Assembly (NCBI GenBank): GCA_020027875.1
Contig: JAHRHA010000030.1
Coordinates: 1-50,734, forward strand
Length of the DNA stretch: 50,734 nt
Source of the DNA: Micromonosporaceae bacterium
GTDB lineage: Bacteria > Actinomycetota > Actinomycetes > Mycobacteriales > Micromonosporaceae
Direction: 5' to 3'
Shown: positions 35,410 through 44,495 of the stretch, piece after piece
Layout: every line of letters begins with the position of its first letter
How positions within the stretch are numbered: the first letter of the stretch is position 1
Notes under the pieces: model-generated
Database searches by the model: none
Told to the model about the DNA's origin: nothing
The model's input: the letters and a program-made list of their open reading frames with translations, nothing else
Translations under genes and position numbers: made by a program

Positions 35410-37578
35410 CTAGACGCGCGCCGGCTCCGAGGTGGCGTCCGTCGTGGTCGCATCAGCAGGGACGTGGGACTCGCGCAGGCCGTAGCGCCGGTAGACCTTG
35501 GCGAGTGGACCCGGCGCCCACCAGTTCCACCGTCCGAGCAGGCGCATCGTGGCGGGAACGAGCAGGGTGCGGACGAGCGCGGCGTCCACCGCCACCGCCA
35601 CCACCGTGCCCACGCCGAGCATCTTGATGGTGGCCGCCCCGCCGGTGGCGAACCCGCCGATGACGATGATCAACAGCAGGGCGGCGGCGGTGATGATGCC
35701 GCCGGTGCGCTGCAGGCCGACGGTGACCGCCTCGGTGTTGTCCCCCGTCCGGTCCCACTCCTCGCGCACCCTCGACAGCAGGAAGACCTCATAGTCGGTC
35801 GAGAGTCCAAACAGGATCGCGAGCATGAGAATCAGGTTCGTCGGCTCGAGGAATCCGGTGGAGGTGAAGCCGAGCCAATCGGCGAGGTGCCCATCCTGGA
35901 AGACCCAGACCACGACGCCGAAGGAGGCCCCAATCGAGATGATGTTCATGACGATTGCCTTGAGCGGCAGCACTACCGAGCCGAAGGCGAGGAACAGCAG
36001 CAGGAAGGTCACCACGCCGACATAGAGCGCCATCCACCCCAACCGGCTGGCGAGGCTGGCGATCTGATCGAGGTCTGCGGCCGGCCGACCGCCGACCAGG
36101 ACCTCCGCGCCGGCCGGCGCCGGCAGGGCGCGCACGGCCTCGACCACGTGGCGGGCCTCCTCGGATGTCGGCTCTCCCACGTAGGTGATGGAGACGAGCG
36201 ATGACGCTCCCTTGTTGACGGTCATCTGGGCGCCGGTCACGTCCGGCAGGGTCGCGACCTGGCCAGCGAACGTCTGTGCGGTCTGCGGCGAGGCGCCCGA
36301 CACGAGGGCGATGATCGGCGCGACGCTGCCGCCGGGAAAATCGTTCGCGATCCGCTCGGCGACCGTACGGCTGGGCGTCCCCTCGGGGAGCACCCGCTCA
36401 TCGAAGCCGCCGAAGGAAGCGCGAAGGAACGGCGAAGCCATTGCGAGCAGAACGACCGTGACAGCCACCAGATAGAGCGCCGGGCGGCGCATGACGCTGC
36501 GGGCCAGCCGCGCCCAGCCGCCATCGCCACTCGCCGAACGGCGGCGCCACGGCAGCGGGACACGCAAGGCGTTGATTCGGGAGCCGAGTACGGCGAGGAG
36601 GGCGGGCAGCGCGGTCAGGGCGGCTAGCATCGCGACCAGGACGGCGGCCATTCCCCCGTACCCCATGGATTTGAGGAAGTCCATAGGGAACAGCAGAAGA
36701 CTGGAGAGCGCCAGCGCCACGGTAAGTCCGGAGACGACGACGGTACGCCCGGCGGTGACGATCGTCCGCTCGATGGCGCCCGCCGTGTCGTGGCCGGCGG
36801 CCAGCTCCTCGCGGAACCGGCTGACCACGAAGAGGGCGTAGTCGATGGCCATGCCGAGGCCGAGCATCGTGATGACGTTCGCCGCGAAGACGGAGACCTC
36901 GGTGTAGTCCGCGATGACCCGGGTCACGGTAAAAGCGCCCAGGATCGCCACGACGCCGACCAGCAGCGGGGTGGCCGCGGCGACCAGGCCACGGAAGATG
37001 AGGATCATCAGCACGAGCAGGATCGGCATCGAGAGGATCTCAGCCCTGATGATGTCGCCCTCGATCTGCGTGTTCGCATCCTCCAGGAATCCGAATAGAC
37101 CGCCGACCTCGGTCTGCACTCCCCGGGCGGCGACCAGCAGTGGACGGATGGCGTCAAGGTCGGCGAGCTTGTCGTTTTCGTCGCCGTCCCGAAGCTGGAT
37201 CGCAGCGTAGGTCGCGTGCCGGTCGGTGGAGACCAAGGCCGGGGACTGGGTGGCGTAGTACGACTGGACCTCGAGCACCTCGGGCCGACCTTGCAACCGT
37301 GCGAGCGCGCTCTGCACCGGGTCGCGCAGTCCAGAGTCTTCCACGGTGGCGGTGGGCGAGGAGTAGAGCACGAGGACGTCCTGCCCCTGCCTCCCCAACT
37401 CCTGCGTGATCCGGCTGTGCGCCAGGCTGGATGGGCTGGCCGGATCATCGAAACCACCACCGCTCAACGAGCCGAACACGCCCGTCCCCCACGCGCCGCC
37501 GACCACGACGAGCACCAGCGATGCGGCGAGAACCCACCACCGCGCCCGGACCACGACCCGCCCCCACCACGCGAACAT
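35410..37578 (-). CDS. MMPL-family RND transporter
   Basis: The 722-aa membrane protein has two repeats of one helix, an external loop and a five-helix block: helix 1 at WWVLAASLVLVVVGGAWG, block 1 near 165-330 (ITMLGLGMAIDYALFVVSRFREEL, the GxxxDY proton-relay motif), and block 2 near 520-680 (LMLAILFGLSTDYEVFLLSRVREEW). MMPL proteins export lipids or drugs using the proton gradient. The ATG at 37578 has AGGGGG upstream. The adjacent divergent TetR gene is the likely regulator. Confidence 0.94.
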   Translation of the reverse strand: MFAWWGRVVVRARWWVLAASLVLVVVGGAWGTGVFGSLSGGGFDDPASPSSLAHSRITQELGRQGQDVLVLYSSPTATVEDSGLRDPVQSALARLQGRPEVLEVQSYYATQSPALVSTDRHATYAAIQLRDGDENDKLADLDAIRPLLVAARGVQTEVGGLFGFLEDANTQIEGDIIRAEILSMPILLVLMILIFRGLVAAATPLLVGVVAILGAFTVTRVIADYTEVSVFAANVITMLGLGMAIDYALFVVSRFREELAAGHDTAGAIERTIVTAGRTVVVSGLTVALALSSLLLFPMDFLKSMGYGGMAAVLVAMLAALTALPALLAVLGSRINALRVPLPWRRRSASGDGGWARLARSVMRRPALYLVAVTVVLLAMASPFLRASFGGFDERVLPEGTPSRTVAERIANDFPGGSVAPIIALVSGASPQTAQTFAGQVATLPDVTGAQMTVNKGASSLVSITYVGEPTSEEARHVVEAVRALPAPAGAEVLVGGRPAADLDQIASLASRLGWMALYVGVVTFLLLFLAFGSVVLPLKAIVMNIISIGASFGVVVWVFQDGHLADWLGFTSTGFLEPTNLILMLAILFGLSTDYEVFLLSRVREEWDRTGDNTEAVTVGLQRTGGIITAAALLLIIVIGGFATGGAATIKMLGVGTVVAVAVDAALVRTLLVPATMRLLGRWNWWAPGPLAKVYRRYGLRESHVPADATTTDATSEPARV

Positions 37579-37626
37579 CGCTTCGCCCCCTGGTCGTGCG
37601 TAAGGTTGGTACACATGCCATAGTTG

Positions 37627-37643
37627 AGTGAACGCCGTTTACT
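37627..37643. promoter_or_regulatory. Putative TetR operator AGTGAAC-GCC-GTTTACT
   Basis: A 7-base dyad with one mismatch lies midway between the divergent MMPL and TetR genes, with CATAGT/ACTATG just outside. Position and symmetry suit TetR control of both genes; binding is inferred. Confidence 0.5.
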
Positions 37644-37687
37644 ATGCCTACGCTGTATGCTCTCGTCAAGGGAGTTCACCTGAAATC

Positions 37688-38419
37688 ATGACGACGATAT
37701 CGCCCACCCGCCGGGAGCGGCTGCGGACCGCAACGGTCGCCGAGATCAAGGATCTCGCGCGACGCCTTCTGGTCACTGGCGGGCCCACGGCGATATCGCT
37801 CCGCGCCATCGCGCGCGAGATGGGCATGACCGCGCCGGCAATATACCGCTATTTCCCGAGCCTGGACGCGCTCGTGGTGGAGCTGACCGAGGACCTCTAC
37901 GACGAACTCCGGCAGGCGATCGAGGCCGCACGCGACGGCTGTCCAACGGAGGCCTCGCCGCTGGCGCAGCTCACCGAGATGGCGCGGGCGTTTCGGCGCT
38001 GGTCGATCGCGCATCCGGCCGAGTTCGGGCTGATGTTCGGCAACCCGGTGCCAGGCGTGGCCACCTTTGAGGACGGGTGTGTGACACCGGATCACGCCGG
38101 CGCCCGGTTCGGCGCGCCGTTCCTGGCCGCGTTCGCGCAGGTGTGGCAGCGCGCACCGTTCCCGACGCCGCCCGCCGAACTCATCGAGGCTCGGTTGGGC
38201 CCGCACCTCGCCCCATACACGGCCCAGCACGGCACGGACCTTCCGGTTCAGGTCATCTACGCGTACCTGTCGGCCTGGACCAGGCTCTACGGCCTCGTGG
38301 CGATGGAGGTCTTCGGGCACCTGCAGTGGGCCGTCACCGAGGTCGAGCCACTGTTCGAGGTCGAGCTCGCCGCCTTCGTCGCCCAGCTCACCGGGCCCGC
38401 GCCCACGAACGCTGCATAG
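37688..38419 (+). CDS. TetR family transcriptional regulator
   Basis: The 243-aa protein has an N-terminal helix-turn-helix (PTAISLRAIAREMGMTAPAIYRYFPSLDAL, about 35-65) and a C-terminal WHG/TetR_C_13-type ligand domain (AHPAEFGLMFGNPVPG). It is divergent from the MMPL exporter and probably represses it. The ATG at 37688 is chosen because TetR homology starts close by, although the frame is open to 37628. Confidence 0.92.
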   Translation: MTTISPTRRERLRTATVAEIKDLARRLLVTGGPTAISLRAIAREMGMTAPAIYRYFPSLDALVVELTEDLYDELRQAIEAARDGCPTEASPLAQLTEMARAFRRWSIAHPAEFGLMFGNPVPGVATFEDGCVTPDHAGARFGAPFLAAFAQVWQRAPFPTPPAELIEARLGPHLAPYTAQHGTDLPVQVIYAYLSAWTRLYGLVAMEVFGHLQWAVTEVEPLFEVELAAFVAQLTGPAPTNAA

Positions 38420-38436
38420 GCCGCTATCGTCGCGGC

Positions 38437-40530
38437 ATGTCAGTCGGCCAGCCGGAGCTGCCGCTGCTCAGCGAGGCGGAGCCGCAGTTGCACGTCGAGA
38501 CGGAGCCGCCGCTCCTCGGCGTCGCGGAGCCGCCGCTCCTCGGCGTCGCGGAGCCGCCGCTCCTCGGCGTCGCGGAGCCGCCGCTGCTCGGCGTCGCCGG
38601 CCACTGGGGCTCGGCCGAGATTGACCTCGCCCGCAGATTCGACCAGCTACATCAGTTGATCTACACCAGTGGCGGGATCCGGCCGTCCAACGCCGCCGTC
38701 GAGGAGGTTGCCAAACTTGCTCTGGTGCGGCTGTGGAGCCTGCGAAACCAGTCGACCGTACTGGGCTCCGGCAGCCGGGCCGGAAATTTGTTCCCCGAAG
38801 GTTCCGCCGCGGACTTCTCCCTCGCTTTCGCCGAGGCGCTGACATCGCCGGAGCTGGCCGCGGTGGACCCCGCCGGGAACCGCCATCCCGTCTGGCCGCT
38901 CGACGAACCGTTCCGACTCATCGACTCGGCTGTCCTCGGGGCAGCGGCCAGGCTGGTCGCCGACATTGTCGACCACGGTCGCCCGACTGTGGCCGATCCG
39001 CTTGGTACCGCCTTTGACGCGCTCCTCGCTGGCCGGTACGACCACGCCGGCGGCCTGGGCACCTATCTGACCCCCAGCGGCGTGGCGCGGATGATGGCCG
39101 AGCTCGCGGCCGACCTGCTCGCCGACGGCTTGGGACTCTTGGACGGCCCCGGCTTCGGCGACCCCTACTGCGGCACCGGCCGCTTCCTCGTGGCCATGCT
39201 CGAGGTCCTGCGAACCCGGGAGGATCCAGTCGCGAGGAGCCTCTTCGACGCCGGCTTGTTCGGCGCAGATCAGTCGACATCCTCGGTCGCCAAGGCCAGG
39301 ATCAACATGCTCCTGTACGGGGTGCGCCGCCCCCTGGTATTCACGGTGCGAGACTCGGTCACGGATGAGGCGGTCGCAGCGTACGAGGGACGCGTGCCGG
39401 TGATTCTCACGAACCCGCCGTTCGGGGAGGGAAAGTACGACAACCCGGCCGGCGTGGCCCAGACCGCAGCCGCCATTCCCCGCCTCGCCGGCAAGCGGCG
39501 CATCGATCCGTCCCTGGCCTGCCTGGTGAAGGCGGTGCGGCTGCTCGCCCCGGGCGGCGTCCTCGGCATCGTCCTCCCCGACGGCGTCATCTCCTCGCGT
39601 GCCTTCGCCGACCTGATCTCCGGCCACGGGGGTGACCTGGGCCAGCGGGTGGCGCTCGCGGCGAACGTCAGCCTCCCGACCGCCACATTCGCGTTGAGCG
39701 GCACCGTCGCCAAGACCAGCGCCGTATTCATCCGCAAGGAGCGTCCCGTCCGACACGTCGCCCTCGCCAGGGTTGAGCACGTCGGCTACCTGCGGCGCGC
39801 CGGGCGGGCCTCTGTCGACCCAGCCGGCAACGAGCTCCCGGTCATCGCACGGCTCATCCGCGATGGCTTGACCGGTGCGGGTGAGGCGACCCTTGCGATC
39901 CAGAGCACTGACCCACTCGTGGCGGTCGCGGTCGCCGGCTCACTCCAATCGGTCGATCCCGCCCGCCTCGATCCCGTGGCGATGGAGGCGAGACGATGGC
40001 TCACCGAACAAGGCGGCGTCGAGCTTCGGGAACTGCTCAGTGCCAAGAAGGCACCCCACGCCGCCAGCGCGACAGCTCCGTTCGTATCGGTGCTGCACGT
40101 CGACGAACTGGGCACAGTGGATTGGCGCGGCGCGCGGACACACACGCCCGCGACGCCGGGCCTCCTCGTGGACGAGGGGGATCTGATCATCTCCCTGCTC
40201 AACCCGTCGAAACCGCGCGCGGCGGTCATCCCGGCGGGTGCCGGCACGATACAGGTCTCCGGCGAGTTCGGTGTCTTCACCGCGAACTGCGATCCCCATG
40301 CGGTGCTAGGCGTGCTCTACTCGGAGCGGGTGCGGGCGCAGCTCAGCCCGCTGGGCCGGGGGACCTCGAGCTCCCGTCGGCGGATCGACGTCGATGACGT
40401 CCTGTCGCTGGTGGTGCCCAAGATCAGCAGCGCCGCGCTGGCGGATCTCGGCCGAGCTGTCCGTGAGGCAGGCGCACTCGTCGCCGAGGGTCGTGAACGG
40501 CTGTGGCGTCAGTTCGAGGCGGTGGGCTAA
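38437..40530 (+). CDS. N6-adenine DNA methyltransferase with HsdS-like C terminus, orphan
   Basis: The 697-aa protein has the HsdM helical region (about 70-200), then YLTPSGVARMMAELAAD, SAM motif I FGDPYCGTGRFLVAMLEVL and catalytic motif IV ILTNPPFGEGKYDNP. The last 200 residues (LLVDEGDLIISLLNPSKPRAAVIP, then VSGEFGVFTAN) resemble one HsdS target-recognition half. No restriction subunit is nearby. Residues 23-54 are four tandem EPPLLGVA units. It is followed without a gap by a GNAT gene. Confidence 0.82.
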   Translation: MSVGQPELPLLSEAEPQLHVETEPPLLGVAEPPLLGVAEPPLLGVAEPPLLGVAGHWGSAEIDLARRFDQLHQLIYTSGGIRPSNAAVEEVAKLALVRLWSLRNQSTVLGSGSRAGNLFPEGSAADFSLAFAEALTSPELAAVDPAGNRHPVWPLDEPFRLIDSAVLGAAARLVADIVDHGRPTVADPLGTAFDALLAGRYDHAGGLGTYLTPSGVARMMAELAADLLADGLGLLDGPGFGDPYCGTGRFLVAMLEVLRTREDPVARSLFDAGLFGADQSTSSVAKARINMLLYGVRRPLVFTVRDSVTDEAVAAYEGRVPVILTNPPFGEGKYDNPAGVAQTAAAIPRLAGKRRIDPSLACLVKAVRLLAPGGVLGIVLPDGVISSRAFADLISGHGGDLGQRVALAANVSLPTATFALSGTVAKTSAVFIRKERPVRHVALARVEHVGYLRRAGRASVDPAGNELPVIARLIRDGLTGAGEATLAIQSTDPLVAVAVAGSLQSVDPARLDPVAMEARRWLTEQGGVELRELLSAKKAPHAASATAPFVSVLHVDELGTVDWRGARTHTPATPGLLVDEGDLIISLLNPSKPRAAVIPAGAGTIQVSGEFGVFTANCDPHAVLGVLYSERVRAQLSPLGRGTSSSRRRIDVDDVLSLVVPKISSAALADLGRAVREAGALVAEGRERLWRQFEAVG
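38503..38598 (+). repeat. Four 24-bp tandem repeats coding EPPLLGVA in the methyltransferase
   Basis: GAGCCGCCGCTCCTCGGCGT-type units of 24 bases occur at 38503, 38527, 38551 and 38575, the last with one silent change. Because the unit is a multiple of three, copy number can change without a frameshift, altering only the length of the N-terminal linker. Confidence 0.9.
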
Positions 40531-40974
40531 ATGGACCCGTCCGACGTGGACGTACGCCACGCGATCGAGCCCGACCGGCTCCCTCAGTTACTAGAGCTGT
40601 ACGCGGCCGAGTGGTGGACCGAGGGGCGCACCGTCGGCGACGTGTCCCGGATGCTGGCGGCGTCCGACCTTGTCGTCGCATTGGTTCACCGCCCGTCCGA
40701 CCGCCTGGTCGGATTCGCGCGCGTCCTCTCCGACGACACCTACGTGGCTCTGGTGCTGGACGTCATCGTGGCCAGCTCGGTACGGGGGGCTGGACTCGGT
40801 GCGCTCCTTATGGATGCCATTGTGCGCCACCCGCGGCTGGCCGCCGTGCAGAGCCTCGAACTCGTCTGCCAGCCGGGGCTGATGCCGTTTTACCGGCGCT
40901 GGGGATTCACTGAACAGGTCGGACAGTCTCACCTGATGCGCAGGACCTCGGACCCGAGGCTGATTAAGGGGTGA
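40531..40974 (+). CDS. GNAT family N-acetyltransferase
   Basis: The 147-aa protein has a single GNAT domain: VGFARVLSDDTYVALVLDVIVASSVRGAGLGALLMDAI holds the acetyl-CoA loop, and LVCQPGLMPFYRRWGF is the C-terminal strand-helix. The ATG follows directly on the methyltransferase stop codon, so the two are likely cotranscribed. Substrate unknown. Its end overlaps the convergent Uma2 gene by 11 bases. Confidence 0.88.
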   Translation: MDPSDVDVRHAIEPDRLPQLLELYAAEWWTEGRTVGDVSRMLAASDLVVALVHRPSDRLVGFARVLSDDTYVALVLDVIVASSVRGAGLGALLMDAIVRHPRLAAVQSLELVCQPGLMPFYRRWGFTEQVGQSHLMRRTSDPRLIKG

Positions 40975-41551
40975 TCTCGGCGATGGGCAGCGTGATCGGG
41001 AAGGGCTGGTCGAGCTCCAGCAGCTCGGTGCTGTCGGCCACGAGTTCGTAGACACCATTCTCGCCGAGCTGGTATGCAAACACGTGGATTGGGTCCTGCT
41101 CGACGCGCCAGTAGAACGGGATGCCGGCGGCGGCGTACTCCGCTGGTTTGCTGAGCCGATCCCGTGCCCGAGTATGAGGCGACACGACCTCGACGACGAG
41201 GACGACCTGATCGGCAGCGAAGAAGTGCCGCTTCCCGTCACCGCCGGCCTTGCGAAGGACCACGTCGGGCTCGAAGGTGTGGTCCACCGATATCGCTACG
41301 CCTACGGCTTGAACGGCATGGAAGACCTTAGGCGCATGCGTCCGAAGCCAAATCCACACGAGGCCGGCGATAGTTTGATGATCATCGGTCGGGGATGGGA
41401 CCACCAGCATGACTCCGTTGACGAGTTCGACGCGGGGCGCGTCCGGGGGGAGGTTGAGCACGTCTTCGAGGGTGTAGTCGGCCAGCCGCTGGCGGGCAGG
41501 GTCGGGGCACCAGGCCCCGGATTGCTCGCGCTCGATCGGCTGTGCGCTCAT
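40964..41551 (-). CDS. Uma2 family (DUF820) putative PD-(D/E)XK endonuclease
   Basis: The 195-aa protein matches the Uma2/DUF820 family: YTLEDVLNLPPDAPRVELVNGVMLVVPSPTDDHQ near the start, FEPDVVLRKAG (Asp) and VVLVVEVVSPHTRARDRLSKPAEYAAAGIPFYW (Glu and Lys). The fold is that of restriction-like nucleases, but activity is mostly unproven. The ATG overlaps the upstream stop in ATGA at 41548. Confidence 0.88.
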   Translation of the reverse strand: MSAQPIEREQSGAWCPDPARQRLADYTLEDVLNLPPDAPRVELVNGVMLVVPSPTDDHQTIAGLVWIWLRTHAPKVFHAVQAVGVAISVDHTFEPDVVLRKAGGDGKRHFFAADQVVLVVEVVSPHTRARDRLSKPAEYAAAGIPFYWRVEQDPIHVFAYQLGENGVYELVADSTELLELDQPFPITLPIAEITP

Positions 41552-43134
41552 GAATTCACCCTACTACTTGGGTCCGGGTCAACGCCCTCGCTGGCGCGGC
41601 GGGCGCGCAGTTCGTGCCCCGCGCTGGTCAGGCAGCGCCCCGACGCCAGGTCGAACTTCCAGCCATGGAGCTGACACGTGAGGGTGCCACCATCGATGAT
41701 GCCGAACCGGGTGAGATCCGCCTTGAGGTGCGGGCAGCGCCGCTGGAGCACCCAGCCGTCGAGCGTGATGTCCTCCGCGTCGGTGGTGCGCAGGTGCTCG
41801 TCGTACCAGCCCTCCGCGTACTGCAGGCGCTCCTCCGACAGGCACTTGAAGAAGGCGTAGACGAACTCGTTGTACTGCCCGATGCGCGCCGCGGAGAACC
41901 GGCAGGACAGGAAGAGCGAGTTCACCCAGTCGACCTCCTCGATGTGCAGGAGGTGCTCCACAAGGGACCGTTCGGTGCGGAAGCGGTAGCGCACCTTCTC
42001 GTCCGAGTACCGCCGGACCTGCTTTCCGGGGAAGTCGATGACAACTGACTCAAACGACTCGCCGTCGTATCCGACTAGGTCGAACCGGACCGGACCGCCG
42101 ACGCCCTGCGCCAGGTAGATCGACTCTTCGAGCAGCGGCTCGACGCGCCGTTTCATCTCCTTGACCACGTCGATCTCCGGATGACGCCACGACGCCTTGG
42201 CCTCCTCGATCACCGGGCGCTGGCGCTGCGCGTACTCCTTGAGGTGTTCCTCCTTGGCCTCGAAGAAGGCTCGGACGTCCTCGACCGGCTGGCTGACGAC
42301 GCAGGTCCCCTCGCTGACGGTCGCCACGGTGCCGGGGAGCAGGACCACGCCGTTCTCCCGTCCGATCTTGCGATACTGGTCGATGAAGACGCTCTGGTCG
42401 GGGAAGATGTTGCCCTCGTCGCCGTCGATGTCGTTGAGATGCCACAGCTCGTCGTCGAGGAAGCACGGCGGGCCTGCGATCGGGAACACCCAGCTTGCCT
42501 TGAGGTCGTCGATGTAACGGAAGGTCCGGTCGAACTGCCGATCGCGCTTCTGCTTGCCGAACGCCGTCTTGGCCGCCTGCGGTAGTTCGTACACCATCGG
42601 GTACCAGATCGCGCCGGAGAATTGGAGCATGTGCGCGTGCACATGGCCCAGTTCGGTGAAGGTCGACAGATCGGTCGGGCGGGCGTCGTTCTGATTCAGC
42701 AGCCTGATCCCGCCGTACTCCACCCAGAGCGAGGAGTCGCCGATCGGTCCGTCCGTCGGGCTCGTCAACGCCTGGATCATGACCTTGAGGCCGCCGTCGA
42801 GCTCCACCACCTCGTTAGTGACGGTCTTGATGAAGCTCGTGAACCCTAGTTCGCGCAGCTGGTCCTCGAGTTCGCTGGTCGGGTACTCGGGCAGCAGCAC
42901 GGTCGCCTTCTTGCTGACGAATCGCCTCAGGTGTGCCGCGTCGAAGTGGTCGCGATGCAAATGCGAGACGTAGAGGTAGTCGGTGTCGCCGAGGGCTTCC
43001 CAGTCCAGCCGCGAGTTGTCGGGGAAGGGAAACCAGGACGCGAAGTACGCGGGATTGACCCACGGATCGCACAGGATGCTCCCCGCGTCCGTGTCGATAC
43101 GCATGCTCGCGTGGCCCGTACCAGTTATCCGCAC
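41548..43134 (-). CDS. Metallo-beta-lactamase fold protein with C-terminal Rieske domain
   Basis: The 528-aa protein begins with an MBL-fold hydrolase domain (SILCDPWVNPAYFASW; zinc motif SHLHRDHFD near residue 58) and ends with a Rieske [2Fe-2S] site: CPHLKADL near 468 and CQLHGWKFD near 490, both Cys-x-His pairs present. A long alpha/beta middle region separates them. This resembles CMP-N-acetylneuraminate-hydroxylase-like and UlaG-like proteins, with domain order reversed relative to the hydroxylase. Substrate unknown. GTG start at 43134. Coupled to the Uma2 gene by ATGA. Confidence 0.85.
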   Translation of the reverse strand: MRITGTGHASMRIDTDAGSILCDPWVNPAYFASWFPFPDNSRLDWEALGDTDYLYVSHLHRDHFDAAHLRRFVSKKATVLLPEYPTSELEDQLRELGFTSFIKTVTNEVVELDGGLKVMIQALTSPTDGPIGDSSLWVEYGGIRLLNQNDARPTDLSTFTELGHVHAHMLQFSGAIWYPMVYELPQAAKTAFGKQKRDRQFDRTFRYIDDLKASWVFPIAGPPCFLDDELWHLNDIDGDEGNIFPDQSVFIDQYRKIGRENGVVLLPGTVATVSEGTCVVSQPVEDVRAFFEAKEEHLKEYAQRQRPVIEEAKASWRHPEIDVVKEMKRRVEPLLEESIYLAQGVGGPVRFDLVGYDGESFESVVIDFPGKQVRRYSDEKVRYRFRTERSLVEHLLHIEEVDWVNSLFLSCRFSAARIGQYNEFVYAFFKCLSEERLQYAEGWYDEHLRTTDAEDITLDGWVLQRRCPHLKADLTRFGIIDGGTLTCQLHGWKFDLASGRCLTSAGHELRARRASEGVDPDPSSRVNS

Positions 43135-43292
43135 CGCTGCGTGCCCTCCCGCTGCCCCACCTGCTCATCGACTGCCCGACGCCCCGACGCTACCGGAGGG
43201 GTGGTGGTCGCCCGCACCGGTGGCCCGGCACACGTGCGGGCGTCCAGCGTGCCAGACTGACCGCGAAGGATCATACGAGGAAGGGGATCAAC

Positions 43293-43520
43293 GTGGCGGG
43301 CGACGAGCCGGTTACCTCACCCGATCAGCACCGGCCCACGATCAGCAAGCGGCTGGCCCGGCTCGGCGCAGTCGTCACCATCGTGGCGCTGCTGCTGATG
43401 GTGGCCGGGAATCACGAGGGCAACGTTGAGAACATCTTCCTGATCGCGACGGCGGCACTGATCTTCGTGATGCTTGTGGCGGACGTCGTCCTCCGCAAGA
43501 GCGGCCTCAAATCCGACTAA
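43293..43520 (+). CDS. Small two-helix membrane protein (DUF2631-like)
   Basis: The 75-aa product has a polar, Pro-rich N terminus and two membrane helices (LGAVVTIVALLLMVAG and NIFLIATAALIFVMLVADVVL) joined by a short external loop, ending in a basic tail. It resembles actinobacterial DUF2631 proteins often found near dxr, but the match is from memory. The GTG at 43293 has GAGGAAGGGG upstream. Confidence 0.7.
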   Translation: MAGDEPVTSPDQHRPTISKRLARLGAVVTIVALLLMVAGNHEGNVENIFLIATAALIFVMLVADVVLRKSGLKSD

Positions 43521-43541
43521 CTCCTTGATCGGCGGACCTTA

Positions 43542-44495
43542 TTAGCGGCGGACGAGGTCGCGGATCTCGCGCAGTGCCTGGTTCACCTCGGCCTCGAAGT
43601 AGCCGCCCGGGACGAGGCTGAACTGGTTGGGGTCGAGTTCGGACTCATTGAGCGGCATGCCGGAGCGGCCAGACAGCGAGGCGATGATGGCGTCGAACAG
43701 CCGGTTGACCTGGATCGCGTCGTACCCACTGCCGAATCGGCGCGCCGTGAAGGTCCGGCGCATGGCGTCGATGCGCTGAAGCTCCGATGGGCTGGCCGGG
43801 CCGCCCGAGGTGGGAATAGAGGCGTTGAGGTCGAAGCGCATCTCATGCGTGTCCGTCCGGCCGCGGCGGCCGCCGTACTCGTTGCTGAACCCGCCCGTCG
43901 GGTATTCGTGCTCGTCGAAGCGCGGGTAGCCGTTGCCGCCCATGCGCGTGGGCGGGCCCGACATCGGGGGCGCCGACATGGGCCGCATCGGCGGCGCGGA
44001 CATGGGCCGCATCGGCGGCGCCGACATCGGCGGCGGGGCCATCATGGGCGGGAAGGTGCCGCGTTGATCGCCTCCGGCGAAGTTGCCCATCATCGGCGGG
44101 CCGGACATCTGCGCGGCCGGCATCGGGGTGAGCGGCCTGCTCGGCATCGGTGGTGGCGGCATGCTGGGCCGGCGGGGCTCCAGCGGCTCGTCGCGAAGGC
44201 CGGAGAGACGGTCGTCACGGCGCTGCTCGGGGCCACGGAGGAAGCCGCCGGTGCGCTCCTCCACATCGCCGAGCTGCCGCTCGACGCGGTCGAGGTGGAG
44301 GTCCACCTGCCACTCGTCGTAACCGCCGAACCGTACCCGGAAGACGACGTCATGCACTTCCTGAGCACCAACGGGCGCGCCGATGGGGTCGCCGGCCAAG
44401 GTCGCCTCCACCCGGTCGAGGAAGGCGTCCACCTCGTCGACCTTGTAACCGCGCCGGAGTGCGCGCCGCCTGAACCGCTGACCCTGACTCGTCAC
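43542..44495 (-). CDS. Two-part DivIVA-domain protein with Pro/Met-rich middle
   Basis: The 317-aa protein has a DivIVA-type domain I-like segment at each end: [24 protein letters not shown] at 9-32 and a second at about 250-275 ([19 protein letters not shown]). Between them lies a disordered stretch with repeated MSAPPMRP units and one FAGGDQRG (139-146). DivIVA proteins organise polar growth and septation; the role here is unknown. The GTG at 44495 overlaps the rlmN stop in GTGA, so translation is coupled. Confidence 0.85.
   Translation of the reverse strand: MTSQGQRFRRRALRRGYKVDEVDAFLDRVEATLAGDPIGAPVGAQEVHDVVFRVRFGGYDEWQVDLHLDRVERQLGDVEERTGGFLRGPEQRRDDRLSGLRDEPLEPRRPSMPPPPMPSRPLTPMPAAQMSGPPMMGNFAGGDQRGTFPPMMAPPPMSAPPMRPMSAPPMRPMSAPPMSGPPTRMGGNGYPRFDEHEYPTGGFSNEYGGRRGRTDTHEMRFDLNASIPTSGGPASPSELQRIDAMRRTFTARRFGSGYDAIQVNRLFDAIIASLSGRSGMPLNESELDPNQFSLVPGGYFEAEVNQALREIRDLVRR
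44058..44081 (-). repeat. [14 protein letters not shown] short repeat inside the DivIVA-like gene
   Basis: Codons 139-146 are the same 24 bases as the RecQ and infB (158-181) copies, in the same frame. Identity with the infB copy at 296-319 extends through the next Gly-Asn or Gly-Gly codons (cgttgatcgcctccggcg plus aagttgcc on the plus strand). Confidence 0.9.

Noticed and set aside
43521..43541. Terminator between the small membrane protein and the DivIVA-like gene
   Set aside because: Only 21 bases separate the convergent genes and no stable hairpin was found.
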